Of a stretch of DNA of 64,000 nt, positions 8,216 to 17,025 are shown in pieces. The position numbers and the translations under genes were made by a program. Numbering within the stretch: position 1 is the stretch's first letter; every line of letters begins with the position of its first letter. The stretch is taken from assembly GCA_965228005.1 (NCBI GenBank), contig CBDDGV010000003.1, positions 62,001-126,000 of the forward strand, written 5' to 3'. Below the pieces are notes generated by a model. The model was not told the DNA's origin. It searched no databases and saw nothing but the letters and a program-made list of their open reading frames with translations. This stretch comes from JBCCXZ01 sp965228005. Lineage in GTDB: Bacteria > Planctomycetota > Planctomycetia > Pirellulales > Lacipirellulaceae.

Positions 8216-9490
8216 TTAGAGCGCCCGCCTGTGCCGACGGCCGCGGGACCGCGAGCCGGGGGGCGGCGGCTTCTTCTCGACGGGCTTTTCCGGCTCGGCC
8301 TGCGGCGGGGCTGCTTCCTGCACCGTACGGAAGCCCTCGATCTCGTCGCGCTGCAAGAGGCGGTTGATCAGCATCTCGATGCGGGTGAGCTCGATGCCCT
8401 GCTCGGGCGTCACGAAAGTGAACGCGATGCCTTCGCGTCCCATACGCCCCGTGCGTCCGACTCGGTGGACGTAGTCGTCTGAGGATTGCGGGATGTCGTA
8501 GTTGATGATGTGCGAAATCGTGCTCACATCGATGCCGCGGCCCACGACGTCGGTCGCTACCAGGGCCTTCACCTTGCCGTCGCGGAAGCCCCGCATGACC
8601 CGGTCACGGGCGCTCTGCTGCATGTCGCCGTGGATGCAGTCGACCTGTTTGATTCTGGAAGAGAGTTTCCGGTGAATGCGATCGGTGCCCCGCTTGGTGC
8701 GGCAGAAGACGATCGCCTGTTCCGGTTTCTCTCGCTCGAGCAGCTTTACCAGCAGGTCGAACTTCCGCGGTTCCTCGACGGTGAAGTAACGCTGCTCGAT
8801 CGTGTCGACCGACTTGGACTTCGGTGAGAAGTCCATGATCTGCGGGTCCTGCATGTAACGCTTGGCGAGCCGCTCCACCGGTGGAGCCACGGTTGCGCTG
8901 AGCAGCAGCGTCTGTCGTGCGCGGGGGCACCGGCGCAAGATGCGTTCGATGTCCGGCCGGAAACCGATGTCGAGCATCCGGTCCGCCTCGTCGAGCACCA
9001 CGACCTCCAACTTCTCTAACCGGAGCGTCGACCGGGAGAGGTGGTCCAGCACGCGGCCCGGTGTGCCGATCACGACGTCGGCCCCCTTCTCCAGCCGGGT
9101 AATCTGCTGCCGGATCGGCTTGCCGCCGTAGACCGCGACGAACCGGAGCTTGCGGCCGTAGGAGAGCTTGGCCATCTCGTCGCGGACCTGGACGGCCAAC
9201 TCTCGCGTCGGCACGAGCACCAGGGCCCGCGGGGGGTGGCCCTTCACAGGGTTGTCGAGCCGTTCCAGGATCGGCAGCGCGAAGGCGGCGGTCTTGCCGG
9301 TGCCCGTGCGGGCCTGACCGAGGAGGTCGGCGCCTTTCAGGGCTTCCGGGATGAGACCCGCCTGAACCGGCGAGGGCTGGTGGTACTGCGCTTCGCGGAG
9401 GGCTTCGAGCGTGGTCTCGGAGAGGCCGAGCTCATCGAAGCCCGGTGTGGCGCCGCCGTCAGCGGCGGGATTGGGGGGCGTCTTCGTCAA
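8216..9490 (-). CDS. rhlE: DEAD-box RNA helicase, RhlE-like
   Basis: The 424-residue protein has the helicase motifs in order: Q-motif region (YHQPSPVQ), motif I ARTGTGKT (60-67), Ia PTRELA, Ib TPGR, II DEAD, III SAT, IV-VI including HRVGRTGR. The C-terminal tail is short, Pro/Arg-rich and basic, as in RhlE-type enzymes that remodel RNA in ribosome assembly or cold adaptation. The start is TTG with no clear ribosome-binding site. Family assignment is strong; the RhlE subgroup is a best fit. Confidence 0.88.
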   Translation of the reverse strand: MTKTPPNPAADGGATPGFDELGLSETTLEALREAQYHQPSPVQAGLIPEALKGADLLGQARTGTGKTAAFALPILERLDNPVKGHPPRALVLVPTRELAVQVRDEMAKLSYGRKLRFVAVYGGKPIRQQITRLEKGADVVIGTPGRVLDHLSRSTLRLEKLEVVVLDEADRMLDIGFRPDIERILRRCPRARQTLLLSATVAPPVERLAKRYMQDPQIMDFSPKSKSVDTIEQRYFTVEEPRKFDLLVKLLEREKPEQAIVFCRTKRGTDRIHRKLSSRIKQVDCIHGDMQQSARDRVMRGFRDGKVKALVATDVVGRGIDVSTISHIINYDIPQSSDDYVHRVGRTGRMGREGIAFTFVTPEQGIELTRIEMLINRLLQRDEIEGFRTVQEAAPPQAEPEKPVEKKPPPPGSRSRGRRHRRAL

Positions 9491-9670
9491 GGGGGGAACG
9501 CTTGCGGAGAGGAGGTCGTGGCGATCGGAGTAGTTCTATTAGCGAGAAAGGCTAACCCGACGGCCCGCCAGGGTCAACGAGAGCCGCAAACGAGAGCGGG
9601 CCGGCCCTGGCGCAGCGCCACGGGGCCGACCCGTTCGGGAACTCCGGGATGAAGAAGCCGCGGGGTGCGG

Positions 9671-9919
9671 TTACTTCTTCTTCTTGGCGGTCTTCTTCTT
9701 GGTCGCCTTCTTCTTGGCGGTCTTCTTCTTCGGCGACTTCTTAGCGGCCTTCTTCTTGGTCGCCTTCTTCTTGGCGGTCTTCTTCTTCGGCGACTTCTTA
9801 GCGGCCTTCTTCTTGGTCGCCTTCTTCTTGGCGGTCTTCTTCTTCGGCGACTTCTTAGCGGCCTTCTTAGCGACCTTCTTCTTTGCCGTCTTCTTGGCGG
9901 CCTTCTTCTTAGTAGCCAT
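9671..9919 (-). CDS. Lysine-rich histone H1-like repeat protein
   Basis: This 82-residue protein is almost entirely Lys, Ala and Thr, with SPKKK and TAKKK blocks like eukaryotic H1 tails and bacterial HctA/AlgP-type proteins. Residues 20-76 are three exact copies of a 19-residue unit (AAKKSPKKK followed by TAKKKATKKK). It has a good ribosome-binding site (GGAAGGAG) before its ATG. A nucleoid-binding, DNA-compacting role is likely from composition. It has no folded domain. Confidence 0.75.
   Translation of the reverse strand: MATKKKAAKKTAKKKVAKKAAKKSPKKKTAKKKATKKKAAKKSPKKKTAKKKATKKKAAKKSPKKKTAKKKATKKKTAKKKK
9692..9862. repeat. Three tandem 57-bp direct repeats
   Basis: Three head-to-tail copies of a 57-bp unit lie inside the lysine-rich gene and encode identical 19-residue blocks. 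They are effectively identical at the DNA level, so copy number is expected to vary by slippage or recombination and could change the length of the basic protein in steps of 19 residues. Confidence 0.85.
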
Positions 9920-10220
9920 AGATTGTGGCTCCTTCCGTTTGCGCCCAGTTTTGTATGGTCCTCTCCCCGGGCGCCACGGAGAAGGGAGAAGGACTCACCC
10001 TAGATTGGAAACAGCGAGGAGGCCGCGGGTGGCCGGCTCGCCGGTTTGTCCTTGGAATCGTCGGTTGCTCGGAGTTGCCTGTCTGCGTCCTTGCCGGCTT
10101 CGTTCGGCGGGGCCGGCCTGTTTTCTGAGTGGCTTAACACGTTGCTTCTTGCACGTGCTTTGCCTTGATTGCGCGCATTGAACCAATTACTCAGAGTCTA
10201 GGTCAAGTGGAATTGACAGT
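9920..10220. other. Intergenic region without a recognisable gene
   Basis: About 300 bp separate the lysine-repeat gene from the inositol phosphate synthase gene, both on the minus strand. Apart from the ribosome-binding site of the repeat gene at its left edge, I see no RNA gene or clear terminator. A promoter for the lysine-repeat gene is expected here. Confidence 0.4.
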
Positions 10221-11456
10221 TTATTCACCGGAAAAGACAGGTTGGTTTCCTGCGTGTTGCTGCTTGTCGGCATCATTGAGCCCTCGCTTGAGTGCGGCCA
10301 CCTGATGATCGAACCGATGCGAGGTTGAGCCGACCGGGCTTTTGAAGAAACAGCTAAGGTGCCGCAGCGGGCCGCTCTCGCCGCGCGAGGCGGAGTAGGC
10401 GCTGAGCCGGACGAGGTCGAGCACCAGAGGGGCGGCTAAGGCGGAATCACAGCCCTGCCAGGTGAATTGCAGGGTCATTGGGGTTTCGAGAAAACCCCGG
10501 AAGTGGACGTGGTCCCAGGCGGTTTTCCAGTCCCCGAGGCTCTCGATGTGCTCGATCGAGACGAGTGTCTGCGGGTCGTAGCCGAGCACCGAGGCGAGTG
10601 CCTGGTCTTTGCTGACGACCTTGGCGGCCTTGTTGGCGGGGTTGTCGAGGACCTGGCCGTCGCGGTTGCCGAAGATGTTGTGCCCCACCCAGCTCATGAC
10701 CTCGAGGTTGCGGTCGGCGAACACAGCCGCGAGGGCGGATTTGAGCAGTGTTTCCCCCGTTTTGCCGTCCCGGCCGGCGTGGCAGGCGCCCTTCTCGGCC
10801 GCGAGCTGATCCAGAGCCGGGATCGAGGCCCCCAGTGAAGGGGTGAAATTCACATAGGGCAGCCCCATCTCCAGCGTGGCGTAGGCCTGCAGCGTGCTCA
10901 CGGGGACCGGAGAGGAGGCCTGATCGAGTTCGGCCCGCAGGGCTCCAAGGTCGTCTTGCCAGGGCGCCTCCGGGGCGGGCGGTTCGGTGGAGGCGAGGTT
11001 CACCACCACCAGCGAGTCCAGGCCGTTCGACTCGCGGAACTTCTCGAGGTCCTGCTGTAAGTGGTCCACGACGGCTTGTGGGCTTTCGGCCTGAGGGGCG
11101 TCGGGGGCGAGGCGGCGGATGGCGTCGCCGGGGCGGCGGACTAGGCCGGGGCGGATGCGGGACTCGGTTTCGGCGAGGTCGGGCTCGATAGCCTCGAGCA
11201 GCTCGGCGGAGAAGAGCCGGTCGTCTTGGTGGAGCCGCCAGAGCTCTTCCCGGACGGTCGTGGAGCGGATTTCGTGGCCGCCGACGATGAGTTCGTCCCA
11301 GTCTAGGAGGTCGAGCCCGGCGAAGGCGGGCAGGGCGGTGACCAGGCCTGTGGGGGGCGTGAGGCCCCGCCGGAGGGCGTGCAGGCCGGCGATGGTGGTG
11401 CAGGCGACGCCTCCGCGGGCGCCGATGATCCAGATTCCGGTCGTGCGGTTGGCCAT
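10221..11456 (-). CDS. ino1: Inositol-3-phosphate synthase
   Basis: The 411-residue protein belongs to the myo-inositol-1-phosphate synthase family, which converts glucose-6-phosphate to inositol-3-phosphate using NAD. It has an N-terminal Rossmann motif (WIIGARGGVACTTIAGL), the mid-protein YVNFTPSLGASIPAL region, and the conserved GKTGETLLKSALA segment that carries catalytic lysines. The start is ATG. In planctomycetes the product may feed inositol lipids or compatible solutes; that is inferred. It is transcribed alone, divergent from an aminotransferase gene across a 477-bp gap. Confidence 0.88.
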   Translation of the reverse strand: MANRTTGIWIIGARGGVACTTIAGLHALRRGLTPPTGLVTALPAFAGLDLLDWDELIVGGHEIRSTTVREELWRLHQDDRLFSAELLEAIEPDLAETESRIRPGLVRRPGDAIRRLAPDAPQAESPQAVVDHLQQDLEKFRESNGLDSLVVVNLASTEPPAPEAPWQDDLGALRAELDQASSPVPVSTLQAYATLEMGLPYVNFTPSLGASIPALDQLAAEKGACHAGRDGKTGETLLKSALAAVFADRNLEVMSWVGHNIFGNRDGQVLDNPANKAAKVVSKDQALASVLGYDPQTLVSIEHIESLGDWKTAWDHVHFRGFLETPMTLQFTWQGCDSALAAPLVLDLVRLSAYSASRGESGPLRHLSCFFKSPVGSTSHRFDHQVAALKRGLNDADKQQHAGNQPVFSGE

Positions 11457-11933
11457 AGAGGGGGGCTACTTTTGCGGGAGGCGGGCGGCTCTTAAGATTG
11501 TCGCACCGGGTTGAGTGGGGCGTCAACGAGCGGTCTAGAGGCCGCTCCGGGCCGGAGCCGCTTTTGTCCTTTAGGCGCGCCAGGGCGAACACGCGGCGAA
11601 ACGCCAAAACACCGTTAGTTCTGTCCGGCCTCGGGGCGGTGAAACGCTGGGCGTGCGGTGCGTGGGGGCTACGGGTGCGGTCATTACTGTGGAGGGTTTG
11701 CGTCCTTAGCGGTGGTGTTTTCGGGGGCGTTACTCGGAGGCCAACGTCTCTGCCGACTCTGGCGCTCCCTGCGGCTTGCCGGCGTTGGCTTGGGCGGCCC
11801 ATTATCCCAAAGCAAGTGGCCATTTACGAGTAGAATCCGAGCTCTCTGAAGAGAGTGAACATGTCGCTTGCGGGCGGCTCCTAAGTGCGGCGAGGGGGAT
11901 GAACTCCTGCCGCGGATTCAAGAGGCACACACG
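11457..11933. other. Divergent promoter region, no gene seen
   Basis: This 477-bp gap separates the inositol phosphate synthase (minus) and aminotransferase (plus) genes. Near its right end are a TAGAAT hexamer (11831-11836), which could be a -10 element, and a small hairpin CTCTC-TGAA-GAGAG (11842-11855) in the predicted leader. No convincing coding frame is present. Confidence 0.4.
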
Positions 11934-13130
11934 ATGCTGATCCTAGACAAGATCGAAGCCGCCCCCGCGGACCCCATCTTGGGGCTGACCGCTGCTTTCA
12001 AGGAAGACGCGCGTGAGGGGAAGATCAACCTGAGTGTTGGCGTGTACCAGGACGAGCAGGGGCAGACCCCGCTGCTGGACTGTGTGCGGGAGGCCGAGGG
12101 GCGGCTGGCGGCCGAGATGCAGTCGAAGAGCTACCTGCCGATCCCGGGCTCGCCCGGTTTTCGGGACGCGGTACGGGAACTGGTGTTCGGGTCGATGGGT
12201 GTGGAAGCGAACCGGGTTTCGTTTGCCCACACGCCCGGGGGGACGGGCGGGCTTACCGTGGCGGGGGATTTTCTGAAGGCGAACCTGCCGCAGGCGACGC
12301 TGTGGATGAGCACGCCGACGTGGCCGAACCACCCGAACATCTTCGCCGCGGCGGGGGTGACGACGAAGGCGTACCGGTACTTCGACGCGGCGACCAACGG
12401 GCTCGACCTCGAGGGCATGCTGGCGGACATCGGCGGGATGGCGGCGGGCGACGCGATCCTGCTGCACGGCTGCTGCCACAACCCGACCGGGATCGACCCC
12501 ACGCCGGAGCAGTGGGGTCGGATCGCCGCAGCCGTCCGCGAGGCTGGCGTGTTGCCGCTGTTGGACTTCGCCTACCAGGGCTTTGCCGACGGTGTGGAGG
12601 AAGACACGGTCGGCTTGAAGGCGTTTGCCGGTGCGGGCGCCGAGATGATTGTCTGCAGTTCGTTCTCGAAGAACTTCAGCCTGTACCGGGAACGCGTGGG
12701 CGGCTTGTCGATCGTGTCCGCGGACGCCGACGGCGCGGCCGCCGTGCAGAGTCAGTTGAACCGCGTGATCCGGTCGAACTACTCCAACCCGCCCGCGCAC
12801 GGGGCGGCGTTGGTGGAGTGCGTGCTGACGGACGACGCCCTGCACAAACAGTGGCTGGGAGAGGTGGGCGTCATGCGCGACCGGATCAACGGCATGCGGT
12901 CGCAGCTGGTCGAGTCGCTGAAGGCCGAGGGCGTGCCGGGGGACTACTCGTTCATCACTCGGCAGCGCGGGATGTTCTCGTTCAGCGGGCTCACGAAGGA
13001 GCGGGTGGGGCGTTTGCGCGAGGAGCACGCGATCTACGTGGTGGGCTCGGGCCGGATCAACGTGGCCGGGCTGACACCGGACAACGTGGGGCGGGTGGCG
13101 AAGGCGATCGCGGCGGTTTCGACAGGTTGA
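11934..13130 (+). CDS. aspC: Aspartate/aromatic-type aminotransferase (PLP class I)
   Basis: The 398-residue protein aligns with the AspC/TyrB subgroup: LSVGVYQDEQGQTPLLDCV near the N terminus, HGCCHNPTGIDPT (pyridoxal-phosphate region), DFAYQGFADG, and the lysine motif SSFSKNFSLYRERVGG (Lys at about 246). These enzymes exchange amino groups between aspartate or aromatic amino acids and 2-oxoglutarate. The ATG at 11934 gives the family's usual N terminus (MLILDKIEAAPADPILGL); an upstream in-frame start would add 22 unrelated residues. Confidence 0.88.
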   Translation: MLILDKIEAAPADPILGLTAAFKEDAREGKINLSVGVYQDEQGQTPLLDCVREAEGRLAAEMQSKSYLPIPGSPGFRDAVRELVFGSMGVEANRVSFAHTPGGTGGLTVAGDFLKANLPQATLWMSTPTWPNHPNIFAAAGVTTKAYRYFDAATNGLDLEGMLADIGGMAAGDAILLHGCCHNPTGIDPTPEQWGRIAAAVREAGVLPLLDFAYQGFADGVEEDTVGLKAFAGAGAEMIVCSSFSKNFSLYRERVGGLSIVSADADGAAAVQSQLNRVIRSNYSNPPAHGAALVECVLTDDALHKQWLGEVGVMRDRINGMRSQLVESLKAEGVPGDYSFITRQRGMFSFSGLTKERVGRLREEHAIYVVGSGRINVAGLTPDNVGRVAKAIAAVSTG

Positions 13131-13235
13131 GTTCACAACGGGCCGGGGCGGTGGTGGTCGGTGACGGGTTTTCGGAACACGCCTCACCGAGCGTTTGTCG
13201 TTTGAGGTTCTTGCTCTGGTACAGAGGAGCTAGGC

Positions 13236-13961
13236 ATGAAGAAATCTGACGTGCGAGAACTGAGCCGCGGTTGGGCAGCGCGCATTGTGCGTCCTTGTCT
13301 AAGCCCGATGTCCTTGGTGGCGGCAGTGTTCATTAGTTGCCACGCTGGAGACGTGGCCGCCGACGAATCAGTTTCCCAAGAGACCGCTGGCGAGGTTCTG
13401 ACGCAGCAGGAGATGCTTGAGCAGTATCGCTTGCAGGTTGCGACCACGGTCAACCGACTGAAGGAGGCCCTTTCGGGTCGTTGGGTGATGATGAACGAGG
13501 CTCAGAAGGTGCTGGACAAGCACTTAAATCAGCCAATCAGCGAGAGCGAGCCAGCCGCAGTTTTCGAGTGCCAGTTCCTTCCTCTCGACGAGTTCTTGCA
13601 GGACTTGGATGAACATCGGGAGACCGTTCAACGCCTGGCGGAAGCTTCTGGCCACGAACTAGTAGCAAGCGGAATGATGGCATGCTATGTGCCGAACAAA
13701 CCGCGTGCCGGGTTAATGGCCAACTTCTTAATGACCTACAAGGAGGGAGAGACCTTCTTGTGTGTGATCAATTACTCGACAGGTGGCTTCCATCCCCGGC
13801 GTGTTCACCTGCTTTCGGGAGCGAAACGATCTGAGGACGTGCTGCTCTTGGAGTTGGGTTGGGAATCTCATGAGAAACACGTGGCAGTATTCCGATTTGA
13901 ATCTGAGGCTCCGGAGGGCGCTGGCGAGACGCAGAAGAGCGCGGCGCCAGCCTTTCCATAG
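13236..13961 (+). CDS. Secreted protein of unknown function
   Basis: The 241-residue product has an N-terminal signal-like segment (basic start, then MSLVAAVFISCHAGDVAA around residues 25-43), a predicted helical/coiled region rich in Gln/Glu (QEMLEQYRLQVATTVNRL), and a C-terminal mixed domain. A good ribosome-binding site (GAGGAG) precedes the ATG. GC content is lower than that of the neighbouring metabolic genes. I do not recognise the family. Confidence 0.6.
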   Translation: MKKSDVRELSRGWAARIVRPCLSPMSLVAAVFISCHAGDVAADESVSQETAGEVLTQQEMLEQYRLQVATTVNRLKEALSGRWVMMNEAQKVLDKHLNQPISESEPAAVFECQFLPLDEFLQDLDEHRETVQRLAEASGHELVASGMMACYVPNKPRAGLMANFLMTYKEGETFLCVINYSTGGFHPRRVHLLSGAKRSEDVLLLELGWESHEKHVAVFRFESEAPEGAGETQKSAAPAFP

Positions 13962-14010
13962 AACACCTAGAGCCTTGAACACTCAGCGCCCTCGACTCTA
14001 GTGGTGTTGT

Positions 14011-14025
14011 CTGGCCTTCGGCCAG
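14011..14025 (+). terminator. Short hairpin downstream of secreted protein gene
   Basis: CTGGCC-TTC-GGCCAG forms a perfect 6-bp stem with a 3-base loop 50 bp after the stop at 13961. Only a short T-rich stretch follows, so it is a weak intrinsic terminator candidate. Confidence 0.3.
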
Positions 14026-14229
14026 CGATTTCTGCCGGCTCTCGACGTAGAGGAGGGCCGAACGCAGCTGGCTAACCTATGGGTGAAACCGGCTGTGGGG
14101 TTGTCTGGTGCGGCACTCGGCATACCCAAAACTGCGCGTTTTTGATACGTTTCCTGCCAGAGGCGCGGGTCTTTCTGTTGTCTCTGTCCCGGGCTTTCCG
14201 CCCCGAACCATCCACATCGGATCCGCTGC

Positions 14230-15720
14230 GTGAAGATACTGCTGGCTACTTCCGAAGCGACGCCCTTCTGCAAGACGGGGGGCCTGGCCGACGTGTGCGG
14301 GAGCCTGCCGCGTGAGGTGGCGGCCCTCGGGCACGAGGTGGCCGTCATCCTGCCTGGGTTCCGGCAGGCGTTGGAGTGCGGCGAGCCGATCGACGACGCC
14401 GGGGTGGAGTTCCAGGTGCCGATCGGCAAGAAGGTCGTCCGCGGCGAGCTGCTGCGGAGCCGGTTCCCCGGCACGAACGTGCCCGTCTACTTCGTGAAAA
14501 ACGACGAGTACTTCGGCCGGCAAGGTTTGTACGACGACGGCGGCGAGGCGTACCCGGACAACTGCGAGCGGTTTGTTTTCTTCTCGCGTTGTGTGTTCGA
14601 TGCGGCGGAGGCGCTCGGCTTCCGGCCGGACGTGCTGCACTGCCACGACTGGTGCACGGGGCTGATCCCGGCTTACGCCCGGACCGTGTTCTCCGATCGT
14701 GCGTGGTTCCGCGAGACGGGGCTCGTCTACACGATCCACAACCTGGCCTACCAGGGGAACTTCTGGCACTGGGACATGGCGCTCACGGGGCTGGACTGGA
14801 AGCACTTCAATTGGAAGGAGCTGGAGTTCCACGGCCACCTGAGTTTCATGAAGGCGGCGATTGTCTTTGCGGACACGGTAACCACGGTCAGCCCGACCTA
14901 CGCCCGCGAGATTATGCGGCCGCCGCTAGGGTGCGGGATGGAGGGCGTGCTGCAGTACCGCTCGGAGGACGTGTTCGGCATCCTGAACGGGGCGGACTAC
15001 TCGGCCTGGGACCCCGCGACCGACCCGCACCTTGGTGGGCACAACTACGACGTGGAGAACTGGCGGGCCGGTAAGGCGGAGTGCAAGCGCGCCCTGCAGG
15101 CCGAGCTGGGTTTGCCGCAGGACCCGTCGGCTCCGTTGCTCGCAACGGTCGGGCGGCTGGCCGATCAAAAGGGCTTCGACCTGATCGCGCGGGTCATGCA
15201 GCAGTGGGCGCCGCGGCACGATGCGCAGTGGGTGGTGCTGGGGACCGGAGACCCCAAGTACCATCAACTGCTCGAGCGGCTCTCGCGGGAGTTGCACACC
15301 CGGGTGGCGGTGCGGCTGGAGTTTTCCAACCCGTTGGCGCACCGCATCGAGGCGGGGGCCGACATGTTCCTGATGCCGAGCCAGTACGAGCCGTGCGGGC
15401 TCAACCAGCTGTACAGCCTCAAGTACGGGACCGTGCCGGTGGTGCGGAACACGGGCGGGCTGGCGGACACGGTGACGCAGGTCGACGCAGAGAACCTGGA
15501 GAAGGGGACGGCGACCGGTTTCCTGTTCGACGACTACACCTCGCAGGCGCTCTCCGGGGCGATCGAGCACGCGTGCCAGGCGTACGCGGACCCTCCGACC
15601 TGGGACCGGATTGTGGGCGCCGGGATGCGGCAGGACTGGTCGTGGGGTCGGAGCGCACCGTTGTACGGCGACCTCTACGAGATGACGCTCAGCCGGATGC
15701 GTCGGGGGGTACTGCCCTGA
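14230..15720 (+). CDS. glgA: Glycogen synthase
   Basis: The 496-residue protein is a GT5 glycogen/starch synthase that adds glucose from ADP-glucose to alpha-1,4-glucan. It has the N-terminal ADP-glucose motif KTGGLADV (15-22), HCHDWCTGLIP in the first Rossmann domain, and PSQYEPCGLNQLYSLKYGT (about 383-401) with the catalytic Glu region in the C-terminal domain. Length is typical. The start is GTG. The galT-like gene begins 11 bp downstream and a GH57 glucan enzyme follows, forming a glycan-storage neighbourhood. Confidence 0.92.
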   Translation: MKILLATSEATPFCKTGGLADVCGSLPREVAALGHEVAVILPGFRQALECGEPIDDAGVEFQVPIGKKVVRGELLRSRFPGTNVPVYFVKNDEYFGRQGLYDDGGEAYPDNCERFVFFSRCVFDAAEALGFRPDVLHCHDWCTGLIPAYARTVFSDRAWFRETGLVYTIHNLAYQGNFWHWDMALTGLDWKHFNWKELEFHGHLSFMKAAIVFADTVTTVSPTYAREIMRPPLGCGMEGVLQYRSEDVFGILNGADYSAWDPATDPHLGGHNYDVENWRAGKAECKRALQAELGLPQDPSAPLLATVGRLADQKGFDLIARVMQQWAPRHDAQWVVLGTGDPKYHQLLERLSRELHTRVAVRLEFSNPLAHRIEAGADMFLMPSQYEPCGLNQLYSLKYGTVPVVRNTGGLADTVTQVDAENLEKGTATGFLFDDYTSQALSGAIEHACQAYADPPTWDRIVGAGMRQDWSWGRSAPLYGDLYEMTLSRMRRGVLP

Positions 15721-15731
15721 ACCGGCCGCCG

Positions 15732-16742
15732 GTGACGGAGCTGCGACGCGACCCCCTGACTGGTCGTCGGGTCTACATCGCCGAGGACCGCGCGGGGCGT
15801 CCGAACGACTTTGTGCTGCCGGGCGACGAAGAGCGGCAGGACAACGGCGCGGCTGCTTGCCCGTTCTGCCCGGGGCATGAGTCGGACACGCCGCCGGCGC
15901 TGCTGGAAGCAACTGGTGGCGCTGGGTGGTTGGTGCGGGTGATCCCGAACAAGTACCCGGCGGTGTCGACGGCCGCGAGTGCCGCCGCGACAGCGGGCGG
16001 CCTGCTGCTTCCGGCTGAGCCGTCCTCGGGCGGGCACGAGGTGATTATTGAATCCCCCGAGCACGTTTCGGCGACCGCGATGCTCTCGCCGGAGCAGCTG
16101 ACGCGCGTGCTGCAAGCATACGCCGAGCGTCTCCGCTGGTGGGCACGCGAGCCGGGGGTGCGGTACGCGTTTGTGTTCAAGAACGAGGGCTACGCGGCGG
16201 GGGCCTCGCTGCACCACGTGCACAGCCAGCTGGTGGCGTTGCCCGAGGCGCCTCCCGAAGTCGAGCGGTCGCTGGCGGTGGCGGGCGATCACTACCGGCG
16301 GCGGGGGGAGAGCCTGCTGCTGTCGCTGTTGGAGAGCGAGCTTTCGTTGGGTGAACGGGTGGTGGCGGAGAACGAGGCGTTTGTGGCGCTCAGCGCCCAG
16401 GCGGCACGGCAGCCCTACGAGATGCTCATCGTGCCGCGGCGGCGTGCAGCCCGGTTCGAGGCGGAGGGCGGTGAGGTCTACGGCACGCTGGCCGAGCTGT
16501 TGCTGCAGCTGTTGGGGGCGCTCGGCCGTTGCTTGTCGCCGCTTTCGTACAACCTGATCCTCAGGACGTGCCCTCCGGGGACAGAGTTCGAGGCCTTCTA
16601 TCAGTGGCACATCGAGGTGGTGCCTCGGTCCTGCCGTTTGGCGGGTTTTGAGTGGGGCTCTGGGTTGTTTATCAACCCGCTGTCGCCGGAGCGTGCGGCG
16701 GACCGCCTGCGGGAAGCGTTGGCGGGCGGGCCCCGCGGCTAG
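15732..16742 (+). CDS. galT: Galactose-1-phosphate uridylyltransferase family protein
   Basis: The 336-residue protein has the GalT zinc motif CPFC (about 43-46), RVIPNKYPA, and the histidine-triad active-site motif HHVHSQ (about 161-166) in the GASLHHVHSQLVALP context. The second half repeats the HIT fold. GalT exchanges UMP between UDP-glucose and galactose-1-phosphate. The GTG at 15732 is the first standard start after glgA and gives the expected TELRRDPLTGR N terminus. The zinc-site context differs somewhat from E. coli GalT, so another sugar-1-phosphate (or ADP-glucose) may be used. Confidence 0.8.
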   Translation: MTELRRDPLTGRRVYIAEDRAGRPNDFVLPGDEERQDNGAAACPFCPGHESDTPPALLEATGGAGWLVRVIPNKYPAVSTAASAAATAGGLLLPAEPSSGGHEVIIESPEHVSATAMLSPEQLTRVLQAYAERLRWWAREPGVRYAFVFKNEGYAAGASLHHVHSQLVALPEAPPEVERSLAVAGDHYRRRGESLLLSLLESELSLGERVVAENEAFVALSAQAARQPYEMLIVPRRRAARFEAEGGEVYGTLAELLLQLLGALGRCLSPLSYNLILRTCPPGTEFEAFYQWHIEVVPRSCRLAGFEWGSGLFINPLSPERAADRLREALAGGPRG

Positions 16743-17025
16743 GTGGGTTTGCAGCGATCCGCTAGACTGTGGGCTGCCGGTCGGGGCCGGTAGGTTGGGC
16801 AGCCTCGGCAGGGCCTTGCGCCTGTAGTTGTTGTCGCGTTTGCTGACTGGAAACGGGGCACGAATCGGCCGGTTTTCGCGTCGTGCCCGCTGGCCATACG
16901 TGCCGTAAACAGCAATCTTGGAAGGGTCCACCCGATAGCGCTAGATCAGCAACACGCGCCAATCAGGATCACACGGCCGACCCCAACGACGCTTCCCTCT
17001 GCTTCTGCACTGAGACCTTCCCCCC

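Noticed and set aside
10211..10216. TTGACA as a promoter -35
   Set aside because: No -10 at a suitable distance, and it lies at the 3' end of the inositol phosphate synthase gene.
10447..11823. 458-codon frame overlapping inositol phosphate synthase in another frame
   Set aside because: Arg/Pro-rich frameshifted product; the synthase frame is intact and conserved.
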